Positions 36,178-49,000 are shown, counted from the stretch's first letter. The stretch: DNA of 64,000 nt from Psilocybe azurescens (GCA_023853785.1 JAJIRX010000496.1:124001-188000); one strand, 5' to 3'. Numbers and translations: made by a program. Notes: generated from the letters alone by a model not told the origin.

Positions 36178-37340
36178 TTAATATTCCGTGGGGACAATAT
36201 CTTCATATACAAGTGATTGGGTTTTGAGACCCAGATGTAATGCGAGTTCAACATGCACTATCGCTCTTCTCGAACCCTCTTGTTGACTCATGCTGTCCGG
36301 ATTTCTTCCTGTAACTTCGTTTTGGGTTTTCTCCGTCCATTTAACGGCCTTGTTGCGTCGAGGTCGAGCTGCCGCCTCCTCGTATCCACCTGGCTTTTTT
36401 GAATGCAATGTTGCGTCCCAAAGCCCCACCATTGTCTCTACGTATCGCAAGTATTCACACCTATCCCAAAGCGTGTGTGCTATGCCTCGGTATTCTCTAG
36501 CGCAACTCGAAGACGGATTTTGTTGAGATGGCGGGTATGAACATGTATCAAACGTGAGAAGACTTACCTTTTGAATGACAAGCTGCTCAACAGCGGCTGT
36601 ATGTGCTTCGTTTGCTGCATCACCCTTAATACGCTCCTCTCTCTCCTCATTCAGCAAACGCTGGTACCTATTCTCAGCCGACACATCGAGCTCCTTCAAC
36701 TCCTGAAGCTCCGCCTTCCACCATGCTTTATGCTCCCGGAACATCTCTTCAATGAGCTTTGTCGTCTTCTGCAGCTCCGCCTCCCATATTGCTTCATGCT
36801 CCCGGAACTTCTCTTCATTGAGCTTTGTCGTCTTCTGCGGCTCAGCATTCAACTTTCCTTCTAATGTTTCCATCATCGTCGCACTCTGAGCCTGCGAGGA
36901 GAGGGCCAACGGATCGGAGAGGAAGGCTGGGTTCTCAGATATGGTTTCCATTGGCGCCCCTGCTTCATCAGCCAACCTGTTGTGCTTGGAAGGGATGATG
37001 GCATGTAGCCCGCTCTGTTCTCCGGAAAGATCCCTTAGCATGGTAGTCGCATCGTCGTACCTTAAAAACCCATGTTCGTCTCGGAATGGCATTAGCAAAG
37101 GAGGGTATGGATAGAATAGCAAGGCTTACCGGAGGCAATGATTATACCTGCAGCTTCTATCTCTTCAATCGGTAGGTTTAATTGCGTAGCCGCCTCAGTT
37201 GCCACTAGCTGGCGCACATCAAGAATGCTCATGTCGTCGGGGACATGCGCTCTGTATGCAAGCGAGCGTTGAGTGAAGTGGCAGGTTATGTAGAGGTAAG
37301 TCTTCGCAGGCTGAAAATGAGCATCTGTTTTCGACATCAT
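36178..37340 (-). CDS. Coiled-coil orphan protein
   Basis: Exon 1 (37340-about 37128) encodes a small compact-looking domain (AYRAHVPDDMSILDVRQLVATEAATQL). Exon 2 (about 37100-36568) begins with DEHGFLRYDDATTMLRDLSG and continues into a highly charged coiled coil containing two imperfect 23-residue repeats, QKTTKLNEEKFREHEAIWEAEL and QKTTKLIEEMFREHKAWWKAEL. Exon 3 follows a 48-nt intron and is basic. I do not recognise the family. The gene sits inside the segment that separates the duplicated phosphatase promoter. Confidence 0.6.
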
Positions 37341-38737
37341 GATATTGACAGCTCGAGGACAAAGTTGGTGTTATGTCACATTGACAATTTTCAATTTTGA
37401 AACCTCGATCGAAATCCAGCATGTTTCTTACAGATTCCAACATATCAATTAAATAATAACGACTAATCAAGAAGTAAAAGCTGCAATCTGCAGGTTTAAG
37501 AATACTTTAAATAACTCTATTTCACATATCGTGTGCGGGATACAACTTTAAACCTGGAAAACAATGAAAATTTAACGCAGTTGCTCAATAGTTATAGAGG
37601 ATTAATCAGCCTTACGGCGTTTTCCACCGCATTCTGAAGGCGCATTGCCCGCCGCCGCATTCCACAATCCAGTATGTCCTCTAGATTTGGTCTGCGCCCA
37701 CCATATTTCAAGATTTTAAAAAGGATAACCGGTTTTGATGAACCATTTTGATATTATACATATAAAATTTTCGGTCCCGAAGTGCTACTGAAATTGCGGT
37801 GGAGGCAGTTTTACAACGGTTCTCAAAAAGCTAAGACAGCGCCATTTTCAATGCATTCAAAAATCAAAAATCGGAGGAGCGTGCCTGACTCTCAAAATGG
37901 TAGTCCAGGGTTTAGGCCTTAGGACTTAGGTGCTGTTTTGAGAAAAGACACTTTCCCTCAATCTAGCTTCGAAATCTCACTTGTTACTGCACAGGGCACT
38001 TCAATTTTTAATTCTAAATATTGAGAGTAAAACCAGCTGGCGTTACGGGGAGCGGGAAAGCACAGCTGGGTACTCCGGGTGTTCCCACAATTTTTATTTT
38101 TGATCTAGTCGAAAGTAGTGCGGCTTAGCTTTCTGGGAACCACTGTAAACCTAGCCAAGAAGTCTTTAAAGACAGATTAAGGATTCATCATACAGAATTA
38201 AATAGGGTAACTTGAAATAACTACTACATAAAATTTATCTCAACAGGCCCAATTGATCGACTAGAAAGACCTACTTCATTATTCATTATCTTCAGAGGTT
38301 GTTGAAGCATACATCCAGGCCCAAAAAGATGTGTTGAGTCGATGCTACCAAGGTAACTCATAACACTCACATATATGTCAGGAATACTGAGTTCTGGGAT
38401 CTCAATAGTCCGAAATAGTCTTAATATTTAGACCAACATACTATGTTACACAGCCATGAGCAACAAGTGGCACTCACGTCTGTAGGGATTTACTTATCAT
38501 TTCTTGATGCACGTGAATGTCCTGCAGCTGGTCTACAAGTCTCGAGCCGACTGATGGAATGACGTAGGATTCTGACGTTGCGCCATTGAATGATTAAGAC
38601 AAAGAGTGCCACCTGCGTTGATGAGCGGTATTTGTGATCAGGCGAAGTGGAAGACAATCACATATTCGTAAATGGGCGCTGGAGACAGCAGATCTGCAGG
38701 GCGCGACACGAAGGACAGGAGCAAGGTAGAATTGTGA
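37341..38737. other. Intergenic region within the 3.07-kb segment
   Basis: Nearly 1.4 kb without a supported gene on either strand. No terminal repeats were found that would define it as a transposon. Confidence 0.4.
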
Positions 38738-38787
38738 GTCGGTGTCAAATATAATAATCAGACAACGTTCATCACGGGCGAGAAGAA
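38738..38787 (+). repeat. 50-bp direct repeat of phosphatase exon 1
   Basis: CGGTGTCAAATATAATAATC onward through CAACGTTCATCACGGGCGAG matches 39514-39565 inside the phosphatase coding exon almost base for base. It begins exactly where homology of copy A (ending 35664) stops, and directly precedes copy B. Confidence 0.9.
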
Positions 38788-39292
38788 GTCCAAGCAGCAG
38801 ACCCCTTTAATGCGGAGTTACAGAAACATTTCTTACCACCTGGAAACTTCTACCATAGTGCAAGCTGCTAATTAATAAAAAGAGAGGAGCTATGTGCCTC
38901 CTTCCAGAACCGAGGCACAGGGTGTTATAGTGTGTGGGAGGGTCCGAAGGCTCCTCCAATCTGACGTGACCCTGAAAATTCGGGCCACCTGTACGAACTG
39001 GCAGAGTTTGCTCTTTATATCTGGTATGATAGAGCCACGTCAATTTTTCAGTTTCTCTATCGCAGTCAAAGGCAGCATGTGGTTTGTGGCGGGCAAGTGG
39101 CGGGCGCTTACTAGTATGGAAGCGCTTCAACGCGCAGGCAAGTTCGCTTATTTGTATTTATTAAATTATGATCTCTTTGGCTTTAGAATCACAACGTGCA
39201 AGTTTTGATTGGCCGGAGCGTATCTGAGTCCGCCTGTACAGCCGCTAGCGGCTTCCAAACTGTCCACGACAACAATCCATCAATGTAGAACT

Positions 39293-39298
39293 TATAAA
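39293..39298 (+). promoter_or_regulatory. TATA box of the histidine acid phosphatase gene
   Basis: CTTATAAAGG, 97 bp before the ATG at 39395. It is missing from the otherwise similar copy A. Confidence 0.6.
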
Positions 39299-39394
39299 GG
39301 CTGTCTGCTAATATCGTGCTCTCCTTCTGTTCCCTGATATCGTCCTCGCCAGTCGGTCAAGCTTGACCTGCTGTTGCCGCGTTGTTCATTGGAG

Positions 39395-41377
39395 ATGTCA
39401 TATCCACGTTCGGGGAAGCAATTGAAAGAAGAACAGCCCATGTTATTGCCACATGGTTCGCCATATCCTACCGTGGATTTTCAGCAACCATACGATCATC
39501 GTGGAAGTCCTACCGGTGTCAAATATAATAATCAGACAACGTTCATCATGGGCGAGAAGAAGCCTGCGTGGTTAACCGTATATGAATGCAGGGGCATTGC
39601 TGCTTCTAAATCGACACCCTTGACCCTCTTCAACCGTCGATTACGCCGCGTCGCTCTGGTTATGTTGCTGTCATTGACCGCCATCTGTGTGTTTGTGCTC
39701 CATAGTGGCGTCTTATGTTCTACTCAGACTACGCACAAGCCACCAATCATCGACGGAGACACTCAGTTCTTCCCTCCGGCCATCCAACGATCATGGGGTG
39801 CATACACGCCCTATTTCCCGGCAGAACAGTACACTCCCCACCAGCGCATTGTAAGATTACGCAAGTACGTATTACCCAAATCTTTTGCTTCCCTTTCTGA
39901 TAGCTTTTTAGGTCAACATTGTAAGTCGATTTGTGAAGGCGTTTTGGGTTTCCTGTCTCTGATGAAATAGATTCAACGCCATGGGGCGCGCTTCCCGACG
40001 TCTGGAGCTACAACAAGAATTTTAACAGCTGTCAAGAATCTCCAGTCTGCTAGTCATTTCTTGGACCCACGACTTGATTTCCTCCATAATTATACGTACA
40101 CACTTGGCAAGGACAACTTGATACCATTTGGAGCTTTGCAGTACGTTCTTGCAGTGCACTTTATCTTTTATTCGGAACGAGAATTCCTTTGCAGATCAAC
40201 AGATGCAGGAAGAGGAGCATTTAAGAGATATACGAATCTTGTGTCACTGGCAAATCTCCCATTCGTTCGCGCTTCCGACAGCACACGGGTAGTCAACTCT
40301 GCTACCAACTGGACATCAGGTAAACGATCAAAATATAGTCCAGGACTAAACTTGGCATTTACAATACCGTATTCTAAGGATTCTCACTTGCAAGTCACAG
40401 CGTCTTTAACCCAGTTCTATCAGTAGTTCTGGATGAATCGGTACAAAATTTCTCCTATCATCTCGCTTTGCTAACATTGACAAATTCTACTCACCTTGAA
40501 AACAGCTCAACGACACTCTGGACGATGCGATGTGTCCGAGTGCTGGTTCGTCTGACCCACAGACCGGAACCTTTGGACGTCGATCTATGGCGCTCCTATC
40601 GCTGCCCGCTTGAACACACAAGCCCCGGGAGCCAACGTGACTGCAACCGACATCTCCAATCTCATCCCACTTTGCGCATTTGAGACACTGGCCAAAGAAA
40701 CTCCCAGTCCGTTCTGCGCCCTCTTCTCGGATGCTGAGTTCGCCCAATTTGAGTACTTTGGCGACTTGGATAAGTTCTATGGAACGGGGTCAGCATATAA
40801 ATATATTGGGTTGCACGAAAATCCTATGCTCAATTATTTACTTTATTCTATTCTCAGATACGGACAAGCTCTGGGGCGCGTGCAAGGCGTGGGCTACGTG
40901 AACGAGCTGCTCGCGCGGCTCACCGAGTCGCCCGTGCGCGACAACACGCAGACGAACCGGACGCTCGACGCCTCGCCCGTGACCTTCCCGCTCAATCGCA
41001 CGCTCTACGCGGACTTCTCACACGACAACCAAATGATCGCGATCTACGCCGCGCTGGGGCTTTTCAACCAGACGACGGCGCTCGATCCGCGCGCGCCAGA
41101 TGCGAAGCGAACGTGGATCACGAGCCGCCTCACGCCGTTCAGCGCGCGGATGGTCACCGAGCGCTTGTCGTGCACGGGCGCGGGCGCGGGTCCGGGTCGA
41201 GGACAGGGGCAGGGCCAAGGGCAGACGTTCGTGAGGATCCTAGTGAATGATGCTCTGCAGCCGCTCGACTTCTGCGGGGGCGATCACAATGGGTTGTGCA
41301 TGCTCAGCGCGTTTGTGGATAGTCAAGCGTACGCGAGGAATGATGGGGAAGGGGACTTCGAGAAGTGCTTTGCTTGA
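39395..41377 (+). CDS. Histidine acid phosphatase (phytase-like), membrane-anchored
   Basis: Clade-2 histidine phosphatase, extracellular or vacuolar, hydrolysing phosphomonoesters such as phytate. The catalytic motif QRHGARFPT and the proton donor motif FSHDNQM are both present. Residues about 86-108 form one hydrophobic segment after RRLRR, predicting a type II anchor rather than a cleaved signal. Exons: 39395-39850, a 9-nt microexon 39912-39920 (VNI), 39971-40140, 40195-40319, then about 40385-40434, 40506-40789 and 40858-41377. Frame repairs are needed at the donor near 40320 and at GG 40566-40567 (adding one G gives TGNLWTSIYGAP). The last exon is strikingly GC-rich and encodes a GAGAGPGRGQGQGQGQ insert. 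Several NxT/S sites support secretion. Its promoter is partly duplicated upstream. Confidence 0.9.
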
Positions 41378-42463
41378 GCATTGGAGATAGCTGATCCCAG
41401 AGCAAATCTCGCAGTCGACTGATCATGTCAGCTTCATTACCATCCGCTGCTCTCTTCTCTTCGGATCAGTGTGATACCCCTGGCCATGACTTATTCACTC
41501 TATCTATACCCTACAAGACGCGTCCAATCACGCATTTCTTTCCTTTCTCTTCTGCAGAGAGACAGTTGCGCGGCCGGGTTGTGTGCTGACAAGTGACTGC
41601 CTACTGCGGGGCCGTGTGCGATTCTGATTCCTGTGGCGTTGGCTTCTCCAGAGGCTCACAGGACATGTGCCTTGAAATCGTGCCCATCAAAATCGATAAC
41701 TCTCTCATCTCATACTCCTCTTCATTTCTTATTGGAATCCTCAATCCCAGAATAGCGCACGTTCAACCAGTCAGTCATCGAAATACAGAATCATCTCACG
41801 GGGGTGATAACTTTTCCTATCGCGTTCAAGTTCAAGTCATAGTTTGTTATCGTTGATATAAAAAAAAATGCCTATACGAATCGCGAGTATATGTGGTGCT
41901 CACCTCACTGATTACTGGTGCTTTGGATCCGTAAAGATGGCTCGAAAACCCACCCATTCCAATTCCCAATCTTGTTATAACTCGTCAACCACGCCATTCA
42001 GTCTATAATTATCCCGCAAATGGGCAGGTCTCAAGCTCTATATTTTATCATGAGAGCCCTTCTGTAGAGAGAACGGTTTCTAACTAATTCATGTGTGCTA
42101 GTGAGCCAGCAGTTTTTCTCAAACTTTATTGGGTTTATCCATCTATGGTGTTCATTTCCCTGCGCCCTCTAATACTTTCTATTCTATTCTATTCCTTCGG
42201 AGTACTTGCCGCCCCATAGATCAGTATCTCAGGCTAGGAGTTACATCAAAACGAGCGTGTTACTGGGAGAATACCCTCGCTTATTCCATTCCATCCTATT
42301 CTCTGCGAGCACATAAATACAACTCGCTCCAAAGGACCTTCTCAGAGTGGGTTCCCTCTTCCAATTTCCCTCTTGCTTTCAGCTTCTAGCTCGCAGCCCC
42401 TCCTTAACGAAGGCCTACAGTCTCAATCAAGACCAAATTACGATCTCAACCACGCAAACCAAA
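41378..42463. other. Intergenic / promoter region
   Basis: About 1.1 kb with no convincing gene. Contains a short TCTAT repeat near 42179 and pyrimidine-rich stretches before the permease start. Confidence 0.4.
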
Positions 42464-43420
42464 ATGTCCACAGGAGAAGCACGACATCGAACAGATCAGC
42501 GTCTCTAATGAGCCCGGTGCGCTGTCCAAAGGGAACCAACAGCGGCCTATGCGTCCGTCGCGGATAGCAAACGCAGGCCCGGCGTAAGTCTCAGTTTTTC
42601 TTCGCTTTCTTGTAGTCCTCCACTCGTCATTAACAACTTTTAATTATCATGGCTTCAGCGGTATCTTCTCTTTCGCATCGACGACATTCATCCTGTCCAT
42701 GTTCAACGTGAACGCACGGGGGATCCACACACCCAACATCGTCGTCGGCATGGCGGCCTTCACGGGCGGCCTGTTGCAATTTATAGCAGGGATGTGGGAG
42801 TTCCCCAGGGGGAATGTCTTTGGTGCCACAGGTAAAACGGAATACCCTTAACTCTAATCCTAAAATGCATGCATGACTTGGCTTAACAAAATTACTTCTA
42901 TCTTAACAGCATTTGCATCTTATGGCTGCTTTTGGATGTCATACGCTCTCATTTTTATCCCCGGGTCCGGCATCCTCAGTGCGTATAGCAGCCCACAAGA
43001 ACTCGGCAACGCGATTGGGATCTACCTGATCACTTGGATGATGGTCACGCTTCTGTTCATGTGCGTGTCTGAGCTCCCAAGAAATTCCGATGGTTTTTTT
43101 CTTGCAAAGCTCACGAATTAATTATTCCAGAATCCCCGTTGTTCGTAGGAATGTTTCCTTTGTGGTCCTTCTCTCTATTTTGGCGCTCGCCTTTTGCTCT
43201 TCCTTGCCGCTGGCTCGTTCACTGGAATGGCAAAGTGTGTACTTTTCGCATTTGCAATACCTTTTAATAACTGACTTTGAATGCTTGCAATAGCATTACG
43301 AGGGCAGGAGGCATCGTGGGTATTATCGTTGCGTTGGTAGCCTACTACATCGGAGTCAGCGAAATGCTGGAAGCAGAGACTCGTCCCATCATGAGACTAC
43401 CGCGTGGTGTTTACAACTAG
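42464..43420 (+). CDS. GPR1/FUN34/YaaH-family acetate permease
   Basis: Six-helix plasma-membrane protein of the ATO family, associated with acetate uptake or ammonium/acetate export. Exons 42464-42583, 42659-42831, 42910-43060, 43131-about 43238 and 43292-43420. The family start of helix 1 appears as NAGPAGIFSFASTTFILSM, a variant of the NPxPLGL motif; later blocks are VGMAAFTGGLLQFIAGMWEF, GCFWMSYALIFIPGSG and GGIVGIIVALVAYYIGVSEM. Two single-base breaks are inferred: GG at 42473-42474 (dropping one gives MSTEKHDIEQISVS) and TT at 43200-43201 (adding one gives FCSFLAAGSFTGM). It converges on the P450 gene. Confidence 0.9.
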
Positions 43421-43987
43421 CACTGAATAAATCTCTGGACGGGTTCAGCCTCAGATAATTGTTAACCACTTGTATTTGTTGTTCATTGACAGAGTATTCG
43501 ATTATTAACATTACATTTCCACGAAAGCCATAACTAATGAGTACATATTAAAGAATGGAATGATCAGAAGACCGAATAATTATTCCGTAACCTCCGAATA
43601 ATGATAACGAACGAGAGGGAATGGAATAAGTTAGGAATCAAAATAAAGGGCGATATTATGGGTTTATGAATAAGATAGGGTGGTCCGGTGAATGGACAGG
43701 AAAGGGTATGGGATAGAAATTATGGAACTAGTGGCTATTAGACCAATCCATGGAGAGGTCCGTAAAAGGATATCAAAGAGGAAGCGGGCTGGATAGATTC
43801 CATAGAAAACAAGTAAAGAGAACATAAACATAATCAAAAGAAAGCTAAACCAAGAAAGCGAACGAACAAGAACGTATAGAAAGGAAGGGACTTCGAATAT
43901 GAAAAGAAGCGAATTCATGGTGATAGTGATGCTATACACACCGAGTGAGGCATGATCCGACGGATGGACACGAAATTAGAGGGGCGT

Positions 43988-46033
43988 TTAAAAGGTAGCG
44001 CGAGGGGTGAAGATAAGTTTGCATTCCATAGCGGCCGGAAAAATCACCTAGTGTTATTGTGTCAAGACAAAGGGAAGAATCAAACGACAGAGAAGACTCA
44101 CAAAGCTGTCTTTGATGTCCATGCTTGCAGCAGTCGTTTCGCTCGGAGCACTGACATCGAAGTTTCTCACAAATGCGGCGACGGCCAACCTGAGCATCAT
44201 ATGTGCCAAATTTTGTCCTCCACAAATACGGGTTCCTGTTCCGAAAGGCATCATATGCGCCGCCATCGTGGACAGATCACTCGAGGTGGTAGATGGGCTC
44301 TCGAGCCAGCGCTCAGGAATGAATCTATCGGCGGAAGGAAAGACGGAACTTTCTCGATGCATCGACCACGCCTGCGTAGCCACAACCGTTCCAGGAGGAA
44401 GAGCGTAACCCATCAAGTCGAAAATCCCATCCGTCGCTCCATTTTTGGAGGTGGAAGAAGGAACAATACGTTCGAGAAGGCTCGGGACGGCTGTATACAT
44501 TCGAAGACCTGTGGTATTGAAATTACCATTACTAAATATGAGAACGATGGACGCTGCAGATAGTTGGATATCCAACCTTCTTTCATGAATGCGTTCAAGT
44601 AGGGCAGGTCTTGCAGAACAGCCATATCTGGGAGAACTTTGCAGTCGGGAATAGCCTCATCTATTTCCATTTGAAGTTTCTTCATTATATCTGGACGACG
44701 GCTTAGCTCCCAGAACAGGTATGTGATGGACGTCGACGTAGTGTCAGTTCCAGCCATGCTGATACAGTGTTTCAGAAGATCCGTGCCAACGAATAACAAC
44801 CCAAAGACGTACAAATGACCAATGCATTCTGAGATGATATCGTGATCAGGCATCTGCTGAGTCGGACTATATTTGTAGCCCAAGAGACGCTGTAACATCG
44901 AGATTTTTTCGGTATCGCCAATTTTGCCTGCATTCACTTGACCACGCATTTCGTACACGCGTGCACTCACAAACTGTACTTAGAATTAGCAAAAACTTGT
45001 TGTTGTCAAATTCTAGATTGACCTCGGCGAGAATTTTGTCGGAGTCGCACATTTGTCTCCATCGGCTGTTAGGGATGCGGCAAACTAGATTCCAGGTCCA
45101 TGCAGGAACGATGCTACGCTAAAAACCATATATATGCGCTTTTAAGCGAAAAAGAAACTATTCGAGTGTATTTAAAAACTCACAAGAATACCACGCTTAG
45201 GGAAGTCGTTTATCGCCGTGGAAAGAGGATCCTCGACGTCCATGGCCCATTTGCCCACTGCTCCGAGGCGATAACCAAAGGAAGAAGAAACTACAACATC
45301 GACCATTAGGTGTCGGAAGAGTGCCAGGCACTCGACGGGAGATTTCCCGCCAATATTCTCGAGCGACTTTACCCGCATATAAGTACAGATCACGGAGATA
45401 GAGTCATGCTAGACGAACATTAATAAGCTGAAAGGTATATTCATGCATTTCAGGCTGAAATTGCGCGACGTTGCTTGGAGTATAGTGCTGTGCGTATGAT
45501 TTACGTCGGATAGAGTGGATAGCGTGGTCTAAAGTTGTCATGCTAGAGGGAAAAGGGTGAAATTTTATAAATAAAGGTGCATATATGCGCGTTTTAACGC
45601 ACGCGTGATCGTTGTCGTTGCTATAAAAAGGGGCTAAAGTTAGTTTAATGCTTAGTGGGCGGAGTACAGAAGAGACTCGCGTTAATAGACTTTTATAGAA
45701 AGTGCTCTTATCGAACTTGTGTACGGAGTACACGTTACGCATGGTCGAGATATCTCGGAAGACGACCTTGTTGGGTCCGATACGGACGACGGGACCATAG
45801 ATTTCGAAAAGGTCTTGGACCGCCTTGCACTGACGAAGGCGGATAACGTGGGTGGTAATCCAAAAGTCTGATATGGCATAGTACCATGGACCGGGTATCG
45901 CTGAGAGAGGAGAGAGAAAGAGATTATAGAAAGCATGTATGAGAAAGTACGCCAAGGTAATGAAGGTGGCAGTGAGGAAGAGGTTGGTGGTAGACCAGGA
46001 GGCCGAATAATTAACGGCGGTAATCATAGTCAA
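43988..46033 (-). CDS. Cytochrome P450 monooxygenase
   Basis: ER-anchored P450 with an N-terminal hydrophobic helix (LFLTATFITLAYFLIHAFYNLF) and proline hinge (LSAIPGPW). I-helix AGTDTTSTS, ExxR as EGLR, PERF-type FIPERW, and heme loop MPFGTGTRICGGQNL are all intact. The C-terminus, DSFVIFPAAMECKLIFTPR, is reached through an intron with donor TTT/GTGAGT and acceptor CACTAG. At least eight short introns interrupt it. The first intron (45621-45680) has a GC donor. An extra piece (FGLLFVGTDLLKHCI, about 44815-44765) between HLYV and SMAGTDTT is probably another intron retained in the open frame. Substrate is not predictable; no terpene or polyketide gene is adjacent. Confidence 0.92.
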
Positions 46034-49000
46034 AGAAAGGAGTCAGAAAAGGCGTCACAGTGTTGCGTGAGAGAAGAACCTGCTACGCTGCAGGTTATCC
46101 GAGACGGAAGAGGGGGGAGATGAATGGGGGAGGAAAGAAGGAGAGGTGGGAAATTGAAACATGGACCGCTCAGTCTATATACGTCCGGAAAACCAGCTGA
46201 CAAAGCGAAATGCATCTTTTGTCGCCAACGCCAATCTGGATATGATACTAATAGCTAGCAGATGAAGGTCAAGGTCAGGCCTTGCAAAAGCACAACTTTA
46301 CCCATTTCATTCTCCGTCGTACGTCACTGCCGAATTGAGCTATTCAAATGCCGCTTCTGGGCATCACGTGTTTGCATTGATTTCCTGTCTCTTGCTCAGC
46401 TGTCTGCTCTTAGACTTTAACGCCCGGCATCTAATCACGTCCATTATCATTCTGCTGACGCGCCACTAAATGACCGGTCTATCCTGAGCCTCTCAAATCT
46501 CCCCAATGTGCGACTCAATCGTCGCATTTCTCTCTGCATATTCATTTATTTGCATCCGGCTCGGCCCGCAGTCAAAGCAGACATCCTTCGTACTTCTCCG
46601 AGTTTGTTTAAACGGCACTTTGCACCCTCAACGTGACCGCACTACCGATATGCTTCCTGACAAAATGTCCTGCCCGATGCGCTCAGATGCTTGGGGAAAA
46701 TCTATGGTGTTCCCATCATCGCGCCACAAGATCACATATTCGTACCAGACTCTGAAGAATGCACCGTGGCTGTCTAACTCTGTCTGTATTCTAACTCACA
46801 GCTGAGCTTTGACAGCGGCTCACTACACGCCTCGGTCGCGGAAGAATGATTCTATGTAAGATGTTTCTTTCAATCGAAAGCACAATCCGGAGTTTACCGC
46901 ATACTATCTTCCCTTGCCCCAGAACTTTATCATTACGAGACCCTGGGGATTTTGGGTGTCAAATAACAGTGCGAATCACCTCTCATTGTGTGCGCCTTTT
47001 CATGTTTTGTCCTGGTGCTCTTCCTAGCGCCACAGGATCTCGTGGAGATCGTGCATTGTATCTGTCAGTTCGGTGTAAGGTTAGGCTTCAGATCTCACTG
47101 CTCCAATTTCAAGCCTATACTCTATTACCACTACAAGGGTTCATTTTACCATCATGGCACCATACTAATTATCCATAGGGGTGTATATTGGGTCGGTGTT
47201 GGTGACAGAATTGGTCAGGATTCGGAGTCTACTTCACTGCAAAGAATCAACGAGTATCTGCATAGAAGTCGGCCCAGCTAGGTCGCCATTTATCCATGCG
47301 TCACTTATTGGATAATGGGTGAAATAACCCTGTGTCTCTTGTTCTATAAACGTATGGAGTAACCTAATCTGCTACGCCGTTCAAAGCATATGAACACAAT
47401 CGTAAATGAAATATAGTCTTTGCTCTTAACGAGCTGTCTAAATCTGATGTCACGAAACGTATCATCCCCGAGCTATGACCCCTTAGTAATGTACATCAGA
47501 CTCATATTCAATTCTGTGTTAGCTGGCCTATGGATGGCGGTAAATCGTAAAATTCCAACTTCTAAAAACCCTCAGCGTGCCGTCCGGACTAGTTTACTCT
47601 GATGATAATCTGATGCGTATACAGTTCAGAGGCCTAGAAGAGTGGTTAAGTGCATCGTCGCACCTAAAATCACTCCCGTGTTTATTCTCCGATGTTCAAG
47701 GTAGATCACCCATATCGTAGTTCCCGTCATGTCAGAGAGGAAAAGTTTGTTGTGACTCATGCGCTATGCTAGTACATATGTAGGACTGTCGTCCTAATGC
47801 CCCTGCATTTTATATCACAGAGCACTGTCGGTGCTAAAGATTCTGCTTGAACATCACATCTTCAACAAAAAAGTACAACCACTGACAGAGCATTTTATTT
47901 CTAAGTTTATCTTGAAGTAGACTCAGCGCCGCAATATATCTTGTGGCTCCAGCAAAGAATGCATTATGGATACTCATCTTCGTCAAGTATAAAGGAGTAA
48001 CATTTGATATTAAAAGCTGTCGTATGGGCAATTCATGTACAGACCCAATATACATAGTATGAGTCTGAACTAAGGATCACGAAGCTGATAAGACGAGCGT
48101 AGCCACAGCACTACTTGCGGTGATAGCGGTGCTCGATTTGCTGGTAAAAGCGTAAAATTACTCTCAACTGTCCCAAGTGCCGGACGCCGTAATAAAGATA
48201 GTGAGGTCACCATAGATAATCTAGCCCAGGAACTCGGTGCGAGCAATAATGGATATGACCATCTGGAAGCTCCAATCAACAGTATAGATATCTACAAAGG
48301 TACACTCCGAGACAAGAGACAAGCTGGTAGGGTCGGTAACGCAGAGCACGGAACAAAGAGTGTTCCCAGAGAGCCGACGCTAGTACGTCAATGAAGATTT
48401 CTCAGGGCCCCGTCTGACGATGATCAGCGAGGACAGGGAGACTCGCATCGCAATAGTCGAAAAGGAGGCACGTTACTACGTGCCACTTGGGCCTCAAGGA
48501 GACAAAGAGGAGAAAGCTTGAAGCCAAGAGGCTAGACGATCCGACCAGATATGGGCACGAGGCCTGTCAAGGTCTTCCTTCTCGCCTGCAAAGTGACAGA
48601 TGCAGGTCAGCCCTGTAGAGCTATACGTGATGCAGAGCTTCAAGGGAGACAGGAATCAAACATTGACTTCTGCGGGCCCGTTTATAGCCAGTTATTGATT
48701 TACCTCTAAAGGAACAAGAGAACGCAGGGACAGCAGCCGTGACTCTCACAACTTGGCAGCTGTACCCGACAGTCTTTCAATTTATGTGAGTTCCTCGAAA
48801 TAAAGTATATTTATATTAAATGACGCACAAATATACTTTCGCAATTGCAGTACCAGACTGGGCGATCCGCCACAATCCTTCTGAAGGTACTGTCCGGCCC
48901 CTTTTGCGCAGAAATATTCCAGGAGTTGTTTCTTTCAGCTGCAGGCGAGTATAGTTATCACCATCAAATCCGATGAGGTAGGCTCCGGCGCGAAGTTAAA

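Noticed and set aside
46016..46033. Start of the P450 reads MTMIT, like the lacZ-alpha start used in cloning vectors
   Set aside because: The bases differ (ATGACTATGATTACCGCC), the next residues are not lacZ, and the frame continues into a P450 anchor. Coincidence, not vector.
39395..46033. Possible biosynthetic cluster of phosphatase, acetate permease and P450
   Set aside because: No backbone synthase or tailoring set is present. The neighbours look functionally unrelated.
47625..47710. tRNA-like string with AGAGTGGTTAAG and GTTCAAGGT
   Set aside because: The A-box-like part suggests a Ser/Leu tRNA, but no acceptor stem or consistent cloverleaf could be formed. At most a decayed tRNA or SINE head.
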